In this document: positions 54,660 to 64,000 of the stretch, piece after piece | Position numbering within the stretch: the first letter of the stretch is position 1 | Layout: each line of letters starts with the position of its first letter | Assembly (NCBI RefSeq): GCF_900109955.1 | Contig: NZ_FOJB01000001.1 | Span: 248,001 to 312,000, forward strand | Direction: 5' to 3' | Source: Aliiroseovarius sediminilitoris | GTDB taxonomy: Bacteria > Pseudomonadota > Alphaproteobacteria > Rhodobacterales > Rhodobacteraceae | Length of the DNA: 64,000 bases | Notes under the pieces: model-generated | Database searches by the model: none | What the model was told of the DNA's origin: nothing | The model's input: the letters and a program-made list of their open reading frames with translations, nothing else | Position numbers and translations under genes: made by a program

Positions 54660-57308
54660 TCAGGTTTCCAGCTTTTCCCGAAGCTGATACAGAAGGTTCA
54701 GCGCCTCGATCGGGCTTAAGCTGTCGGGCTGAATATCGGCCAGAGCCTGCTCGATCTCTGACGGGCCGCTTGCGGCGGTCTGCTTCGGGGCGGGCATGGC
54801 GGCGAACAGCGGAAGGTCATCTATCAAGGCCTTTTGCCCGGTGCCTTCACGCTCGCCTTTTTCCAGCGCTTCCAGAACCGTGTTGGCGCGGGCAATCACG
54901 CTGTCGGGCAGTCCCGCCAGCTTGGCGACTTGAACCCCATAGGAGCGGTCCGCCGCGCCTTTGTGCACTTCGTGCAGAAAGATGACGTCGCCTTCCCATT
55001 CCTTCACGGCAATCGTGGCGTTTTCCACACCGTCCAGCTTGGCGGCAAGCTGTGTCATTTCGTGATAATGCGTGGCGAACAGGGCGCGACACTGGTTTAC
55101 ATCGTGCAAGTGCTCAAGTGTGGCCCAGGCAATCGACAACCCGTCATAGGTCGCGGTGCCGCGTCCGATTTCATCCAGGATCACCAATGCCCGGTCGTTT
55201 GCTTGGTTCAAGATCGCAGCGGTTTCGACCATTTCAACCATGAAGGTGGACCGGCCCCGCGCCAGATCATCCGACGCCCCCACGCGGCTGAACAATTGTG
55301 ACACAATGCCGATATGGGCAGACTTCGCAGGCACATAACTGCCGCTTTGCGCCAGCAGGGCGATCAATGCGTTCTGCCGCAGAAAGGTTGATTTACCGGC
55401 CATGTTGGGACCGGTCAGCAGCCAGATATCGGCATCGCGCTCTCCGTTGGACAAACGACAATCATTGGCGACAAATGGATCACCCGACCGCTTCAACGCA
55501 GCTTCGACCACGGGGTGACGCCCGGCCTGCACGTCGAAAACGCGACTTTCATCTACTGTCGGGGCGGTCCAGTTTTCGGATCGGGCGAGCGTTGCAAAAC
55601 CTGCGGCCACATCCAGTTCAGCCAAGGCGCGGGCGGTGTTCGCAATCTCGGCGGCCTGGGTCAAAACTTCCGCAACCAAGGTGGAATAGAGACGCTTTTC
55701 GATCTCCAATGCCCGATTGCCCGCATTCAAAATCTTGGTTTCCATATCGCTGAGCGCAACCGTAGTAAACCGCACCGCATTGGCCGTGGTCTGGCGGTGG
55801 ATGTAGTGTTCTGACAGCGGAGCGCCAAGCATCTTCTGCGCGTGGGTGGCGGTTGTCTCGATGAAATAACCCAACACGTTGTTGTGTTTGATTTTCAGGC
55901 TGCTGATGCCGGTATGGTCCGCATATTGGGCTTGCATACCGGCGATCACGCCGCGCCCCTCGTCGCGAAGCTGGCGCGCTTCGTCCAGATCAGCGTCATA
56001 GCCCGGTGCGATAAACCCGCCATCGCGGGCCAGAAGGGGCGGCTCGGCAACCAGCGCCTCACCCAGCAGATGCTTCAGGGCGTCATGCCCGGTCAACGCG
56101 CTTGCGGCGTCGGAAAGATTGTCGGGCAAATCCCGATCAGAAAGCATTGTGGCGATGTCTTCCGCCGCGGCGATCCCGCTGCGAATGGCTGTCAGATCGC
56201 GCGGGCCGCCACGATCCAGACCAAGGCGCGACAAGGCGCGGTCGATGTCGGGCACTTTGCGCAGCGCAGCCCGGACATCTTCGGTCAACCGGGACGCCTC
56301 TTTGAAAAACGTCACGCCATCCAGCCGCGCACGGATTTCCGCCAGATCGCAAGAGGGGCTGGACAGTCGCCGTTCGAGCAACCGCCCACCACCCGCCGTC
56401 GCGGTCCGGTCGATCACGGACAGCAGCGACCCGTCCCGCCCACCGGACAAGCTGTGGGTCAGCTCCAGATTGCGCCGGGTGGCGGCGTCGATTTGCATCG
56501 TGCCATGTGCCATTTCGCGCACCGGCGGGCGCAGCAGCGGCAGCTTCCCTTTCTGGGTAATGTCGAGGTATTCGACGATGGCACCCATCGCGCCCATTTC
56601 GGCACGAGAGAATGTGCCAAAGGCGTCCAGCGACCCGACTTTGAACAGATCCAGCAGGCGCTTTTCCCCGCTGGCGCTGTCAAATGCTGCGCGTCCTAAA
56701 TCGGTGCCGTCTGCGCCGGACTCAGAGACTAATTCACCCAATTCCGCGCTGAGATCGTCGCAGACCACCAATTCGCGCGGCGCTAAGCGCGCCAGTTCGG
56801 GGGACAGCCGCGTTCGATTGGATGGCATTACGCGAAACGCCCCGGTCGAGATATCGACCCACGCCAGCGCGGCGTCATCGCGCACTTCGTTATAGGCAGC
56901 CAGGAAGTTGTGGCGGCGGGCGTCCAGCAGACTTTCCTCGGTCAAGGTGCCGGGTGTGACCAGCCGAACGACGTCGCGCCTCACCACGGATTTCGATCCG
57001 CGCTTCTTGGCTTCGGCGGGGTCCTCCATCTGTTCGCAAACGGCGACCCGAAACCCTTTGCGGATCAGTGTCAGCAGATAGCCTTCGGCGGAATGAACAG
57101 GCACACCGCACATCGGGATGTCGTCACCCAGATGTTTACCCCGCTTGGTCAGGGCGATGTCCAGTGCGGCGGCGGCGGCAACGGCGTCGTCGAAGAACAG
57201 TTCGTAAAAATCGCCCATGCGATAGAACAAAAGGGCGTCGGGATAGCCATTCTTGATCTCAAGAAATTGCGCCATCATCGGCGTCACTTTGGCCGTCTTG
57301 TCGCTCAC
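54660..57308 (-). CDS. mutS: DNA mismatch repair protein MutS
   Basis: Recognises mismatches and recruits MutL. The 882-residue protein has the mismatch-reading 'FYRMGDFYELFFDDA' (Phe-x-Glu, about 29-43), the Walker A 'LTGPNMAGKSTFLRQNAL' (about 640), 'DLARGRSTFMVEMVETAAIL' and 'ILDEIGRGTATYDGLSIAWA' (Walker B, about 716). The start is GTG 57306-57308 behind GGGGGA; 'MSDKTAKVTPMMAQFLEIKN' is the expected N-terminus, and the open frame upstream to 57497 is not homologous. Ends in 'SPIEALNLLYQLREKLET', typical of the C-terminal tetramer helix. Confidence 0.98.
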   Translation of the reverse strand: MSDKTAKVTPMMAQFLEIKNGYPDALLFYRMGDFYELFFDDAVAAAAALDIALTKRGKHLGDDIPMCGVPVHSAEGYLLTLIRKGFRVAVCEQMEDPAEAKKRGSKSVVRRDVVRLVTPGTLTEESLLDARRHNFLAAYNEVRDDAALAWVDISTGAFRVMPSNRTRLSPELARLAPRELVVCDDLSAELGELVSESGADGTDLGRAAFDSASGEKRLLDLFKVGSLDAFGTFSRAEMGAMGAIVEYLDITQKGKLPLLRPPVREMAHGTMQIDAATRRNLELTHSLSGGRDGSLLSVIDRTATAGGGRLLERRLSSPSCDLAEIRARLDGVTFFKEASRLTEDVRAALRKVPDIDRALSRLGLDRGGPRDLTAIRSGIAAAEDIATMLSDRDLPDNLSDAASALTGHDALKHLLGEALVAEPPLLARDGGFIAPGYDADLDEARQLRDEGRGVIAGMQAQYADHTGISSLKIKHNNVLGYFIETTATHAQKMLGAPLSEHYIHRQTTANAVRFTTVALSDMETKILNAGNRALEIEKRLYSTLVAEVLTQAAEIANTARALAELDVAAGFATLARSENWTAPTVDESRVFDVQAGRHPVVEAALKRSGDPFVANDCRLSNGERDADIWLLTGPNMAGKSTFLRQNALIALLAQSGSYVPAKSAHIGIVSQLFSRVGASDDLARGRSTFMVEMVETAAILNQANDRALVILDEIGRGTATYDGLSIAWATLEHLHDVNQCRALFATHYHEMTQLAAKLDGVENATIAVKEWEGDVIFLHEVHKGAADRSYGVQVAKLAGLPDSVIARANTVLEALEKGEREGTGQKALIDDLPLFAAMPAPKQTAASGPSEIEQALADIQPDSLSPIEALNLLYQLREKLET

Positions 57309-57372
57309 CTTCGGTCCCCCGTGTTCCGGTTTGCGCCAGACTATGGCCTTCACTTCCCGGACGAAAGGGGCA

Positions 57373-58383
57373 TCAGGTGTTTTTGCGGCGCGAGACCCAG
57401 TTCCAGCTTGAGGCGCACATCTCATCCAGACCCAATTCCGCCTTGAAACCCAGGGTTTGCTCGGCCAGCTGCGTATCACCATAGACGCAAGCGACATCCC
57501 CGGCGCGGCGCGGGGCTATGCGGTAACGCAGTGTACGACCGGCGGCGCGCTCGTAGGCGCGCAGAACGTCCAGCACGGAATAACCGGTGCCGGTGCCAAG
57601 GTTCACCACATGGCCCGCGCCCGATGCCAGCAGCGCATCCAGCGACTGCACATGGCCGCGCGCCAGGTCCATCACATGGATATAGTCGCGAACACCGGTG
57701 CCGTCGGGCGTGTCATAGTCGTCGCCCCAGATCGAAAGCTGTTCCAGTTCGCCGGTGGCGACCTTTGCAATATAGGGCACCAGGTTGTTCGGAATGTCGT
57801 TGGGATCTTCGCCAATTAACCCGGTTTCATGCGCGCCGACCGGGTTGAAGTATCGAAGAACGCCAAACGCCCAGCGGTCATCCGATGCGGCAATCTGTTC
57901 CAGCGATTGTTCGCAGACCAGCTTCGTGAAGCCATAGGGGTTGTTGAAGCTGCGCGGCGCGGTCTCGTCGACCGGAAGGCGGGCAGGCTCACCATACACC
58001 GTCGCTGACGACGAAAAGACCAACGAGAATAATTCGGCCCGCTGCATTGCGCCCAGCAGGGAATAAAGCCCAACAATGTTCGTGTTCAGATAGTCCAGCG
58101 GCTTGTCAACGCTTTCCCCCACAGCCTTCAGCGCGGCGAAATGGATGACGGCCTGTATAGCGTGTTCGGAAAAGATGCGGTCCAGCAACGCGCCGTCCAA
58201 AACGTCGCCGACCACATGTTCGACGGGTGCGCCGGTGATGATCTCAAGCCGGTCAATCACGTCTTGGCGCGCGTTCGAGAAATTGTCGAGGATGACGGCC
58301 TCATACCCTGCGGCCTTCAGGGCGACATATGTGTGCGACCCGATGAACCCGGCGCCGCCTGTCAGCAGAATCTTTTGAACCAC
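57373..58383 (-). CDS. galE: UDP-glucose 4-epimerase
   Basis: Interconverts UDP-glucose and UDP-galactose, supplying galactose for envelope glycans (UDP-glucose from galU). The 336-residue SDR enzyme has NAD loop 'LLTGGAGFIGSHTYVAL' (about 5-21), the Ser-Tyr-Lys triad with 'SSSATVYGEPARLPV' and 'NNPYGFTKLVCEQSLEQI' (YxxxK near 148-152). 'GTGVRDYIHVMDLARGHVQS' is typical of GalE. The start is GTG 58381-58383, six bases after AAGAGG; the same bases form a partial parS-like GTTTCACGTG, judged chance. Divergent from maeB across 252 bp. Confidence 0.95.
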   Translation of the reverse strand: MVQKILLTGGAGFIGSHTYVALKAAGYEAVILDNFSNARQDVIDRLEIITGAPVEHVVGDVLDGALLDRIFSEHAIQAVIHFAALKAVGESVDKPLDYLNTNIVGLYSLLGAMQRAELFSLVFSSSATVYGEPARLPVDETAPRSFNNPYGFTKLVCEQSLEQIAASDDRWAFGVLRYFNPVGAHETGLIGEDPNDIPNNLVPYIAKVATGELEQLSIWGDDYDTPDGTGVRDYIHVMDLARGHVQSLDALLASGAGHVVNLGTGTGYSVLDVLRAYERAAGRTLRYRIAPRRAGDVACVYGDTQLAEQTLGFKAELGLDEMCASSWNWVSRRKNT

Positions 58384-58635
58384 GTGAAACCTCTTGTCCG
58401 TTGAAGCAGGTATAGGCTGGCTGCAAGAAAAAGGCACGCGGGAACCGAAGTGGTGAGGATGGGGGGCCAAGATGGCGCTAACATTCGGGTTATTGCTGGC
58501 CAACTCTTCATTGGTTTCTATAAATTGCAACAATCTGGCGTCAAACGACATAAAATTGCTTGGATAGCGGTTGAGGCCACCGCTCACCCCTTGTATGGGT
58601 TGGGCGTTCCAACCACTTCAAAAAGGCCGTAATTC

Positions 58636-60897
58636 ATGCCCAAAGCCAAGATCACGTCGGAAGAGGCGCTTGCCTTCCATTTGGACCCCATGCCGGGCAA
58701 ATTCGAAGTCACCCCCTCGGTCCCCATGACGACCCAGCGCGATCTGTCTTTGGCCTATAGCCCCGGTGTGGCCGTGCCATGCGAAGCCATCGCGGCCGAT
58801 CCTCAGACGGCTTATGACTATACGAACAAAGGCAACCTTGTCGCGGTGATTTCGAATGGGACGGCGGTTCTGGGGCTGGGCAATCTTGGTGCCTTGGCGT
58901 CAAAACCTGTGATGGAAGGCAAGGCGGTGCTGTTCAAGCGGTTCGCCGACGTGAACTCGATCGATATCGAGCTGGATACCGAAGATCCCGAGGCCTTCAT
59001 CGACGCGGTCAAACTCATGGGGCCGACTTTTGGCGGCATCAATCTTGAAGATATCAAGGCACCGGAATGCTTCATCATCGAGCAACGATTGAAAGAGGAT
59101 ATGGACATTCCGGTCTTTCACGATGACCAACACGGCACGGCGGTGATCTGTGCGGCGGGGTTGATGAACGCGCTGCATCTGTCCGGCAAGAAGATCGAGG
59201 ATTGCCGGATCGTTCTGAACGGCGCGGGTGCCGCCGGGATTGCCTGCATTGAACTGATCAAGGCCATGGGCGCCAAGCATGACAATTGCATCGTTTGTGA
59301 CACAAAAGGCGTCATCTATCAGGGTCGCAAGGATGGCATGAACCAATGGAAATCCGCCCACGCCGCCAATACCGACCTGCGCACGCTGGAAGAGGCGATG
59401 AAGGGCGCGGATGTGTTTTTGGGCGTGTCGGTCAAGGGGGCGGTGACGCAGGGCATGGTCGCCTCGATGGCCGACAACCCGGTGATATTCGCGATGGCCA
59501 ACCCGGACCCGGAGATCACGCCCGAAGAAGCGCATGAGGTGCGCAATGATGCCATTGTCGCCACCGGACGGTCGGACTATCCCAACCAGGTGAACAACGT
59601 GTTGGGTTTTCCCTATCTGTTTCGTGGGGCGCTGGACATCAACGCCCGCGCGATCAATGACGAGATGAAGATCGCCTGCGCCCGTGCGCTTGCCGAACTG
59701 GCGCGCGAGGATGTGCCGGACGAGGTCGCGATGGCTTACGGCAAGAAGCTGACTTTCGGGCGCGATTACATCATCCCGACGCCCTTTGATCCGCGCTTGA
59801 TTTATGTTGTGCCGCCGGCTGTGGCGCGGGCCGGGATGGTCACGGGCGTTGCGCGTCGTCCGATCATCGACATGGATGGCTATGAACAAAGCCTGAAGGC
59901 ACGGATGGATCCGACCGCCTCGATCCTGCGCGGGATCACGGCGCGGGCGCGTAAGAATCAGGCTACGATGATCTTTGCCGAAGGTGATACGCCGCAGGTG
60001 TTGCGGGCTGCGGTTCAGTACCAGCGCAATGGCTATGGTCGTGCCCTTGTGGTTGGTCGCGAAGAGGATGTGAAAGCCAAGCTGGAAGCTGAAGGGCTGG
60101 GCGATGCGGTGCGCGAGCTGCACGTGGTGAACGCGGCGAACACAGATCAAATGCCTCAATACAAAGAGTTCTTGTATGAGCGGCTGCAACGCAATGGTTT
60201 TGATCGCCACGACATCAACCGGTTGGCGGCTCGCGACCGGCATGTCTTTGCGGGACTGATGCTGGCGCATGGGCATGGGGACGGGCTGATCACCGGGGCG
60301 ACGCGCAAATCGGCCTATATTCTGGACCGGATCAACCATGTCTTTGACGCCCGCGCGACGGACGGAGCCGTAGGTGTCACCGCCTTGCTGCACAAAGGGC
60401 GGATCGTCCTGATTGCCGATACGCTGGTGCATGAATGGCCCGAGACCGAGGACCTGGCCAATATCGCCGTGCGCGCCGCGGCCGTCGCGCGCGGTCTTGG
60501 GCTTGAGCCGCGGGTGGCCTTTGTCAGCTTCTCGACCTTTGGCTATCCCAAGTCCGAGCGGGCCGAGAAAATGCACGAAGCCCCCGCCATTCTGGAAGCG
60601 CGCGGGGTCGATTTTGAGTTTGATGGCGAAATGACCGTCGATGTCGCCCTGAACGCAGACGTGATGGCGCATTACCCGTTCTGTCGTCTGTCGGGTCCCG
60701 CCAACGTGCTGGTGGTGCCCGCGCGGCATTCGGCGTCAATCTCGGTCAAGATGATGCAGGAGTTGGCGGGTGCGACAGTGATTGGCCCGATCCTGTCGGG
60801 CATTGATCAACCGATCCAGATTTGCTCGACCAATTCCACCTCGAACGACATTCTGAACATGGCGGTCTTGGCGGCGGCGCGGTTGGGCGAGAGATAA
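58636..60897 (+). CDS. maeB: NADP-dependent malic enzyme with C-terminal phosphotransacetylase domain
   Basis: Oxidatively decarboxylates malate to pyruvate, giving NADPH. The 753-residue protein is of the MaeB type: residues 1-430 are malic enzyme ('TTQRDLSLAYSPGVAVPC', 'VFHDDQHGTAVICAAGLMNA', 'LNGAGAAGIACIELIKAMGA' as NADP loop), and residues of about 440-753 resemble phosphate acetyltransferase ('GLMLAHGHGDGLITGATRKS', 'FCRLSGPANVLVVPARHSAS'), which in characterised homologues is regulatory and binds acetyl-CoA. 252 bp separate it from galE; TTGCAA (58525-58530) and CATAAA (58549-58554), 18 bp apart, are a possible promoter. Confidence 0.96.
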   Translation: MPKAKITSEEALAFHLDPMPGKFEVTPSVPMTTQRDLSLAYSPGVAVPCEAIAADPQTAYDYTNKGNLVAVISNGTAVLGLGNLGALASKPVMEGKAVLFKRFADVNSIDIELDTEDPEAFIDAVKLMGPTFGGINLEDIKAPECFIIEQRLKEDMDIPVFHDDQHGTAVICAAGLMNALHLSGKKIEDCRIVLNGAGAAGIACIELIKAMGAKHDNCIVCDTKGVIYQGRKDGMNQWKSAHAANTDLRTLEEAMKGADVFLGVSVKGAVTQGMVASMADNPVIFAMANPDPEITPEEAHEVRNDAIVATGRSDYPNQVNNVLGFPYLFRGALDINARAINDEMKIACARALAELAREDVPDEVAMAYGKKLTFGRDYIIPTPFDPRLIYVVPPAVARAGMVTGVARRPIIDMDGYEQSLKARMDPTASILRGITARARKNQATMIFAEGDTPQVLRAAVQYQRNGYGRALVVGREEDVKAKLEAEGLGDAVRELHVVNAANTDQMPQYKEFLYERLQRNGFDRHDINRLAARDRHVFAGLMLAHGHGDGLITGATRKSAYILDRINHVFDARATDGAVGVTALLHKGRIVLIADTLVHEWPETEDLANIAVRAAAVARGLGLEPRVAFVSFSTFGYPKSERAEKMHEAPAILEARGVDFEFDGEMTVDVALNADVMAHYPFCRLSGPANVLVVPARHSASISVKMMQELAGATVIGPILSGIDQPIQICSTNSTSNDILNMAVLAAARLGER

Positions 60898-60924
60898 CCT
60901 CAGCCGTTTGACCGGAATTGTCTC

Positions 60925-61818
60925 ATGCCTTTATCGTGGGGCATGGGATATGTTAAAACTCATTGGCGTGGACAGCAGCCCCTGAACCGCTCGTTCTGGG
61001 TCAATGGTGTTCTGTTGCGCCTGGGTGCCTACGGTGGTCTTGCGTTGTTGACCTGGGCGCAGCCCTTACCCAAAATCTTCCTGTTTGCCGCAGTCGCGGC
61101 CGATTTGATCGTGATGATCTGGCAGTCTGTCGGTTACTTTCGTGCGGCAGAGCACAACCTGTCAGGGTCCAGTTCGATGCTGCCGTTGTGGGGCGGAATG
61201 GTCGCGTTGATCGTGGCGGTCGCGGTCATGCTGTCACAGTGGTGGGGTCTGGTGCTGGCCGCCAATGCGCCGCCAGCGGAAGAACTTTATTCCGTCAAAA
61301 TGGAACGGATGCGCGCCGCGCAATATGTGCTGACCGTGGATGATGCCCGCAGCGCGGTGACGTTTAAGGGCGATCTGACACATGGGGTCACGAAGCGGAT
61401 GGCGGCGATTCTGGCGGAAAACGCCGGGCCTTCTACCGTTTATCTGGACAGTTCAGGCGGCAATATCTTTGAGGCACGCGGGCTGGCAAAGCTGATCACT
61501 TCAGCCAGGCTAGACACACATGTCGAAGAAAATTGTAGCTCGGCCTGCACAATCGTGTTTATCGCCGGGGCAACGCGAACCGCTGATCCAGATGCGCAGC
61601 TGGGCTTTCATGGCTATGCGCTGATGGACGCGGCAAAGCTGCCCCAGTTCGACATCGCAGAAGAACAAGAGCGTGACCGGTTGTTCTTCGTGCAGCAGGG
61701 GGTCAGCGATGAATTCGCCGCGCGCATCTATAACAGCCCGAACCGATCCATCTGGTTTCCCGCGCGTGATGAATTGCTCCGCGCCAATGTGTTGACCCAG
61801 GAATCCCAGCGCAAATAA
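60925..61818 (+). CDS. Membrane-anchored ClpP-like serine hydrolase (COG3904-like)
   Basis: A 297-residue protein of uncertain function. Three hydrophobic segments lie at about 27-46, 50-72 and 85-112. Basic residues before the first ('MGYVKTHWRGQQPLNR') suggest N-in, which would put the C-terminal domain (about 125-297) in the periplasm. That domain has the ClpP/crotonase pattern: 'YLDSSGGNIFEARGLAKLI' (oxyanion strand), 'CSSACTIVFIAGATRTADP' with the presumed nucleophile Ser followed by Ala-Cys, and 'GFHGYALMDAAKL' with a candidate His. Two Cys flank the Ser, possibly disulfide-bonded. It starts 27 bp after maeB. A membrane-bound periplasmic peptidase is inference. Confidence 0.68.
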   Translation: MPLSWGMGYVKTHWRGQQPLNRSFWVNGVLLRLGAYGGLALLTWAQPLPKIFLFAAVAADLIVMIWQSVGYFRAAEHNLSGSSSMLPLWGGMVALIVAVAVMLSQWWGLVLAANAPPAEELYSVKMERMRAAQYVLTVDDARSAVTFKGDLTHGVTKRMAAILAENAGPSTVYLDSSGGNIFEARGLAKLITSARLDTHVEENCSSACTIVFIAGATRTADPDAQLGFHGYALMDAAKLPQFDIAEEQERDRLFFVQQGVSDEFAARIYNSPNRSIWFPARDELLRANVLTQESQRK

Positions 61819-61849
61819 GAACACCCCGCCAAGATATGACGGAGTGTTC
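61819..61849. terminator. Putative hairpin terminator between the ClpP-like gene and icd
   Basis: GAACACCCCG (61819-61828) pairs with CGGAGTGTTC (61840-61849) with one mismatch and an eleven-base loop. It sits between convergent genes, right after the plus-strand stop and 20 bp from the icd stop. The T-run is poor on both strands, so efficiency is uncertain. Confidence 0.5.
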
Positions 61850-61869
61850 TGGCTTTGCAGCGCAGAAGG

Positions 61870-64000
61870 TTAACCGATGATGGCGTTCAGCGTGGCGCTG
61901 GGCCGCATCACTTTCGCCTTTTTCTCAACGCTCGGGTGGTAATAGCCACCGATATCGGCGGCCGGACCCTGAACCGCAGCAAGCTCGGTCAAAATTGCCT
62001 GTTCGCCGTCGGCCAAAGCTTTTGCGATGGGGGCAAACTCCGCCGCGATTTCAGCATCGTCGGTTTGCGCCGCCAGCGCCTCGGCCCAGTAGCGGGCAAA
62101 CCAATAGTGGCTGTCGCGGTTGTCCGGCTCGCCCACCTTGCGCGACGGCGAGCGGTTGTTGTCCAGAATGCCCTGTGTGGCATCTTCGGCTGCACGACCC
62201 AGAACACCCGCCTTGGCGTTGCCTTTCGCATCGGCCAGGAAGTTCAGGCTTTCGCCCAGTGCGCAGAATTCACCCATTGAATCCCAACGCAGATGGTTTT
62301 CTTCGACCAGTTGCTGAACGTGTTTGGGGGCAGATCCGCCCGCACCGGTTTCAAACAGCCCGCCGCCCTGCATCAGCTTCACGATCGACAGCATCTTGGC
62401 CGAGGTGCCAAGCTCCAAAATCGGGAACAGGTCGGTCAGATAGTCACGCAGAACGTTGCCTGTGATGGCGATCGAATCCTTGCCCGCGGTGATGGTTTCC
62501 AGCGATTGGCGGGTCGCTTCGCGCGGTGCCATGATCTGGAACTTATCGGCGACCCCGGCTGTTTTCAGCGCGGGTTCGACGTATTTGATCAGCTCGGCGT
62601 CATGGGCGCGGTTTGCATCCAGCCAGAAGATCGATTCAGACCCGGTCAGGCGTTGGCGGTCCATCGCAAGCTCGATCCAGTTTTCAATCGGCGCTTTCTT
62701 GACGGTGCAGGCGCGCCAGATATCTCCGGCTTCGACATTGTGCGAATGCAGGGTGTCACCGTTGGCCAGAACAATGCGAATGATGCCGTCTGCGGGGGCT
62801 TCGAAGGTTGTGGGGTGCGAGCCATATTCTTCGGCTTTCTGCGCCATTAGACCCACATTTGCGACGGCGCCGGCGGTGGTGACATCCAACTTTCCGTTCT
62901 CTTTGAAAAAGTTGATCGCTTCGTCATAGACGGTTGCATAACACCGGTCAGGGATCACGCAGTTGGTGTCGCCCTTTTTGCCTGCCGCGTCCCAGCCCTT
63001 GCCGCCTGCGCGGATCACGGCGGGCATCGAGGCGTCGATGATCACGTCCGATGGCACATGCAGGTTGGTGATGCCCTTGTCCGAATCGACCATATACATC
63101 GCTGGCCGTTCAGCAGTTACAGCCTTAATCGCGGCCATGATTTCGGCATCGTTTTCGACGCGTTCCAGCAAGTCGCCCATACCGGAGTTCGGGTTGACGC
63201 CCAGCGCCTCCAACCTACCGCCAAACTTGTCGAACACGGGTGCAAGCCAGGCCTTAACGGCGTGACCAAAGATAATCGGGTCCGAGACCTTCATCATCGT
63301 CGCTTTCATGTGAAGCGAGAACATGGTGCCATCTTTTTTGGTGTCTGCAATGGCGTCGGCAAGGAATGAACCCAGCGCGCGGGCCGACATGAACGTGGCG
63401 TCTGCAATTGTGCCTTCGTCCAGCGTCCAGCCGTCTTTCAGAACGGTAACGCTTCCGTCTTTGCCAACAAATTCGATCTTTGCATCACCGGCTTGCGTCG
63501 CGGTGATGGTCGCGGACTTCTCGTTCGCATAGAAATCATTGCCGGGCATGGACGAGACCTTGGTCTTGCTGTCTGACGACCAGTCACCCATCGAATGCGG
63601 GTTTTTCTGGGCGAAGTTCTTTACGGCCTTGGCTGCGCGACGGTCGGAATTGCCTTCGCGCAGAACCGGGTTCACCGCCGAACCCTTGATTGCGTCGTAA
63701 CGGGCGCGGATGGCTTTCTCTTCGTCGGTCCTGGGTTCTTCGGGATAGTCTGGCAGTTTGTAGCCCTGCGCCTGAAGCTCTTCCACCGCGGCCACAAGTT
63801 GCGGCACCGACGCCGAGATGTTGGGCAGCTTGATGACGTTGGCATCAGGCGTTTTCACCAGCTTGCCAAGCTCGGCCAGATCGTCGGGTTGGCGTTGATC
63901 TTCGGTCAGGTTTTCCGGGAAAGTCGCGATGATGCGCGCGGCAAGCGAAATGTCTTTGGTGCCAACAGTCACACCCGCTGCGGACGCAAAACGCTTGATG
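61870..64000 (-). CDS. icd: Isocitrate dehydrogenase (NADP+), monomeric type, 5' end cut by window edge
   Basis: Converts isocitrate to 2-oxoglutarate in the TCA cycle. The frame is open to base 64000 (about 710 codons); the monomeric IDH family is about 740 residues, so roughly 30 N-terminal residues are missing. '[20 protein letters not shown]', '[20 protein letters not shown]' and '[20 protein letters not shown]' are diagnostic of the monomeric type, unrelated in length to dimeric Icd. Near the C-terminus, '[20 protein letters not shown]' is the family ending. Convergent with the ClpP-like gene. Confidence 0.96.
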   Translation of the reverse strand, partial: IKRFASAAGVTVGTKDISLAARIIATFPENLTEDQRQPDDLAELGKLVKTPDANVIKLPNISASVPQLVAAVEELQAQGYKLPDYPEEPRTDEEKAIRARYDAIKGSAVNPVLREGNSDRRAAKAVKNFAQKNPHSMGDWSSDSKTKVSSMPGNDFYANEKSATITATQAGDAKIEFVGKDGSVTVLKDGWTLDEGTIADATFMSARALGSFLADAIADTKKDGTMFSLHMKATMMKVSDPIIFGHAVKAWLAPVFDKFGGRLEALGVNPNSGMGDLLERVENDAEIMAAIKAVTAERPAMYMVDSDKGITNLHVPSDVIIDASMPAVIRAGGKGWDAAGKKGDTNCVIPDRCYATVYDEAINFFKENGKLDVTTAGAVANVGLMAQKAEEYGSHPTTFEAPADGIIRIVLANGDTLHSHNVEAGDIWRACTVKKAPIENWIELAMDRQRLTGSESIFWLDANRAHDAELIKYVEPALKTAGVADKFQIMAPREATRQSLETITAGKDSIAITGNVLRDYLTDLFPILELGTSAKMLSIVKLMQGGGLFETGAGGSAPKHVQQLVEENHLRWDSMGEFCALGESLNFLADAKGNAKAGVLGRAAEDATQGILDNNRSPSRKVGEPDNRDSHYWFARYWAEALAAQTDDAEIAAEFAPIAKALADGEQAILTELAAVQGPAADIGGYYHPSVEKKAKVMRPSATLNAIIG

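Noticed and set aside
58375-58392. parS-like GTTTCACGTG at the galE start
   Set aside because: Only one half matches; the right half differs at three positions from TGTTTCACGTGAAACA, for four mismatches in total.
58450-58632. 60-codon frame between galE and maeB
   Set aside because: No convincing ribosome-binding site, no recognisable protein pattern, and it runs up to the maeB start region; treated as intergenic.
1-64000. tRNA, rRNA, IS elements, CRISPR repeats
   Set aside because: Read by eye for T-loop GGTTCGAAT-like boxes, terminal inverted repeats with transposase frames and spaced direct repeats; none was convincing. A tRNAscan or Rfam search could still find a short RNA in the gaps.

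Overview
The window looks like chromosomal DNA from an alphaproteobacterium, most likely a marine member of the Rhodobacteraceae (Roseobacter group). The grounds are gene content and order: a maf-aroE-coaE-dnaQ block facing a hemJ-rho-mnmE-mnmG-rsmG-parA-parB block, a glycosyltransferase with a roseobacter-type C-terminal domain, a Tim44-like protein, a monomeric NADP isocitrate dehydrogenase and moderately GC-rich coding DNA. This taxonomic call is inference; no rRNA gene is present. I saw no tRNA, insertion sequence, prophage or CRISPR array. Almost everything is core genome, densely packed, with many 1-8 bp overlaps.

Layout. 1-7.1 kb (minus strand): envelope polysaccharide genes, namely a truncated sulfotransferase, a GT14-like transferase, two tandem GT2 paralogues, galU, kdsB and cysQ (which would remove the PAP made by the sulfotransferase). 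7.2-8.7 kb: an orphan polysaccharide-export ABC permease and alkB. 8.9-12 kb: dnaK-dnaJ, then radC. 12.8-17.1 kb: a periplasmic-binding-protein/OmpA fusion and secA. 17.3-20.2 kb: a parvulin isomerase, argJ, mutT and an unannotated 46-residue gene. 20.3-25.8 kb: the rimP-nusA-ylxR-infB operon behind a leader with an intrinsic-terminator-like hairpin. 25.8-32.8 kb: housekeeping genes, including ubiG, grxC, comF, hemH and a capsule-synthesis-like protein. 32.9-39.9 kb: hslVU, a DUF900 lipoprotein hydrolase, Smr, mltA, Tim44-like, fxsA, idi and secB.

39.9-50.4 kb is the most informative part. Minus-strand genes (dnaQ, coaE, aroE, maf) and plus-strand genes (hemJ, rho, mnmE, mnmG, rsmG, parA, parB) diverge from a 396 bp AT-rich gap with near-consensus DnaA boxes, which I propose as the chromosomal replication origin. 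Two perfect 16 bp parS palindromes, the ParB loading sites, lie 3.3 and 5.2 kb from it. One overlaps the mnmG start codon and the other lies inside the 5' end of rsmG, so origin, parS and parAB form one segregation locus.

50.4-64 kb: hemW-rdgB-rph on minus, hrcA-grpE on plus, then mutS, galE, maeB, a membrane-anchored ClpP-like protein and a 5'-truncated icd. Several protein-quality-control genes are in the window (dnaKJ, hrcA-grpE, hslVU, secB, parvulin); dnaK and hslV have candidate RpoH-type promoters. The least ordinary signals are the origin/parS architecture, the rimP leader, the 46-residue gene, the binding-protein/OmpA fusion, a methyltransferase-like protein lacking its cofactor motif, and the ClpP-like membrane protein.
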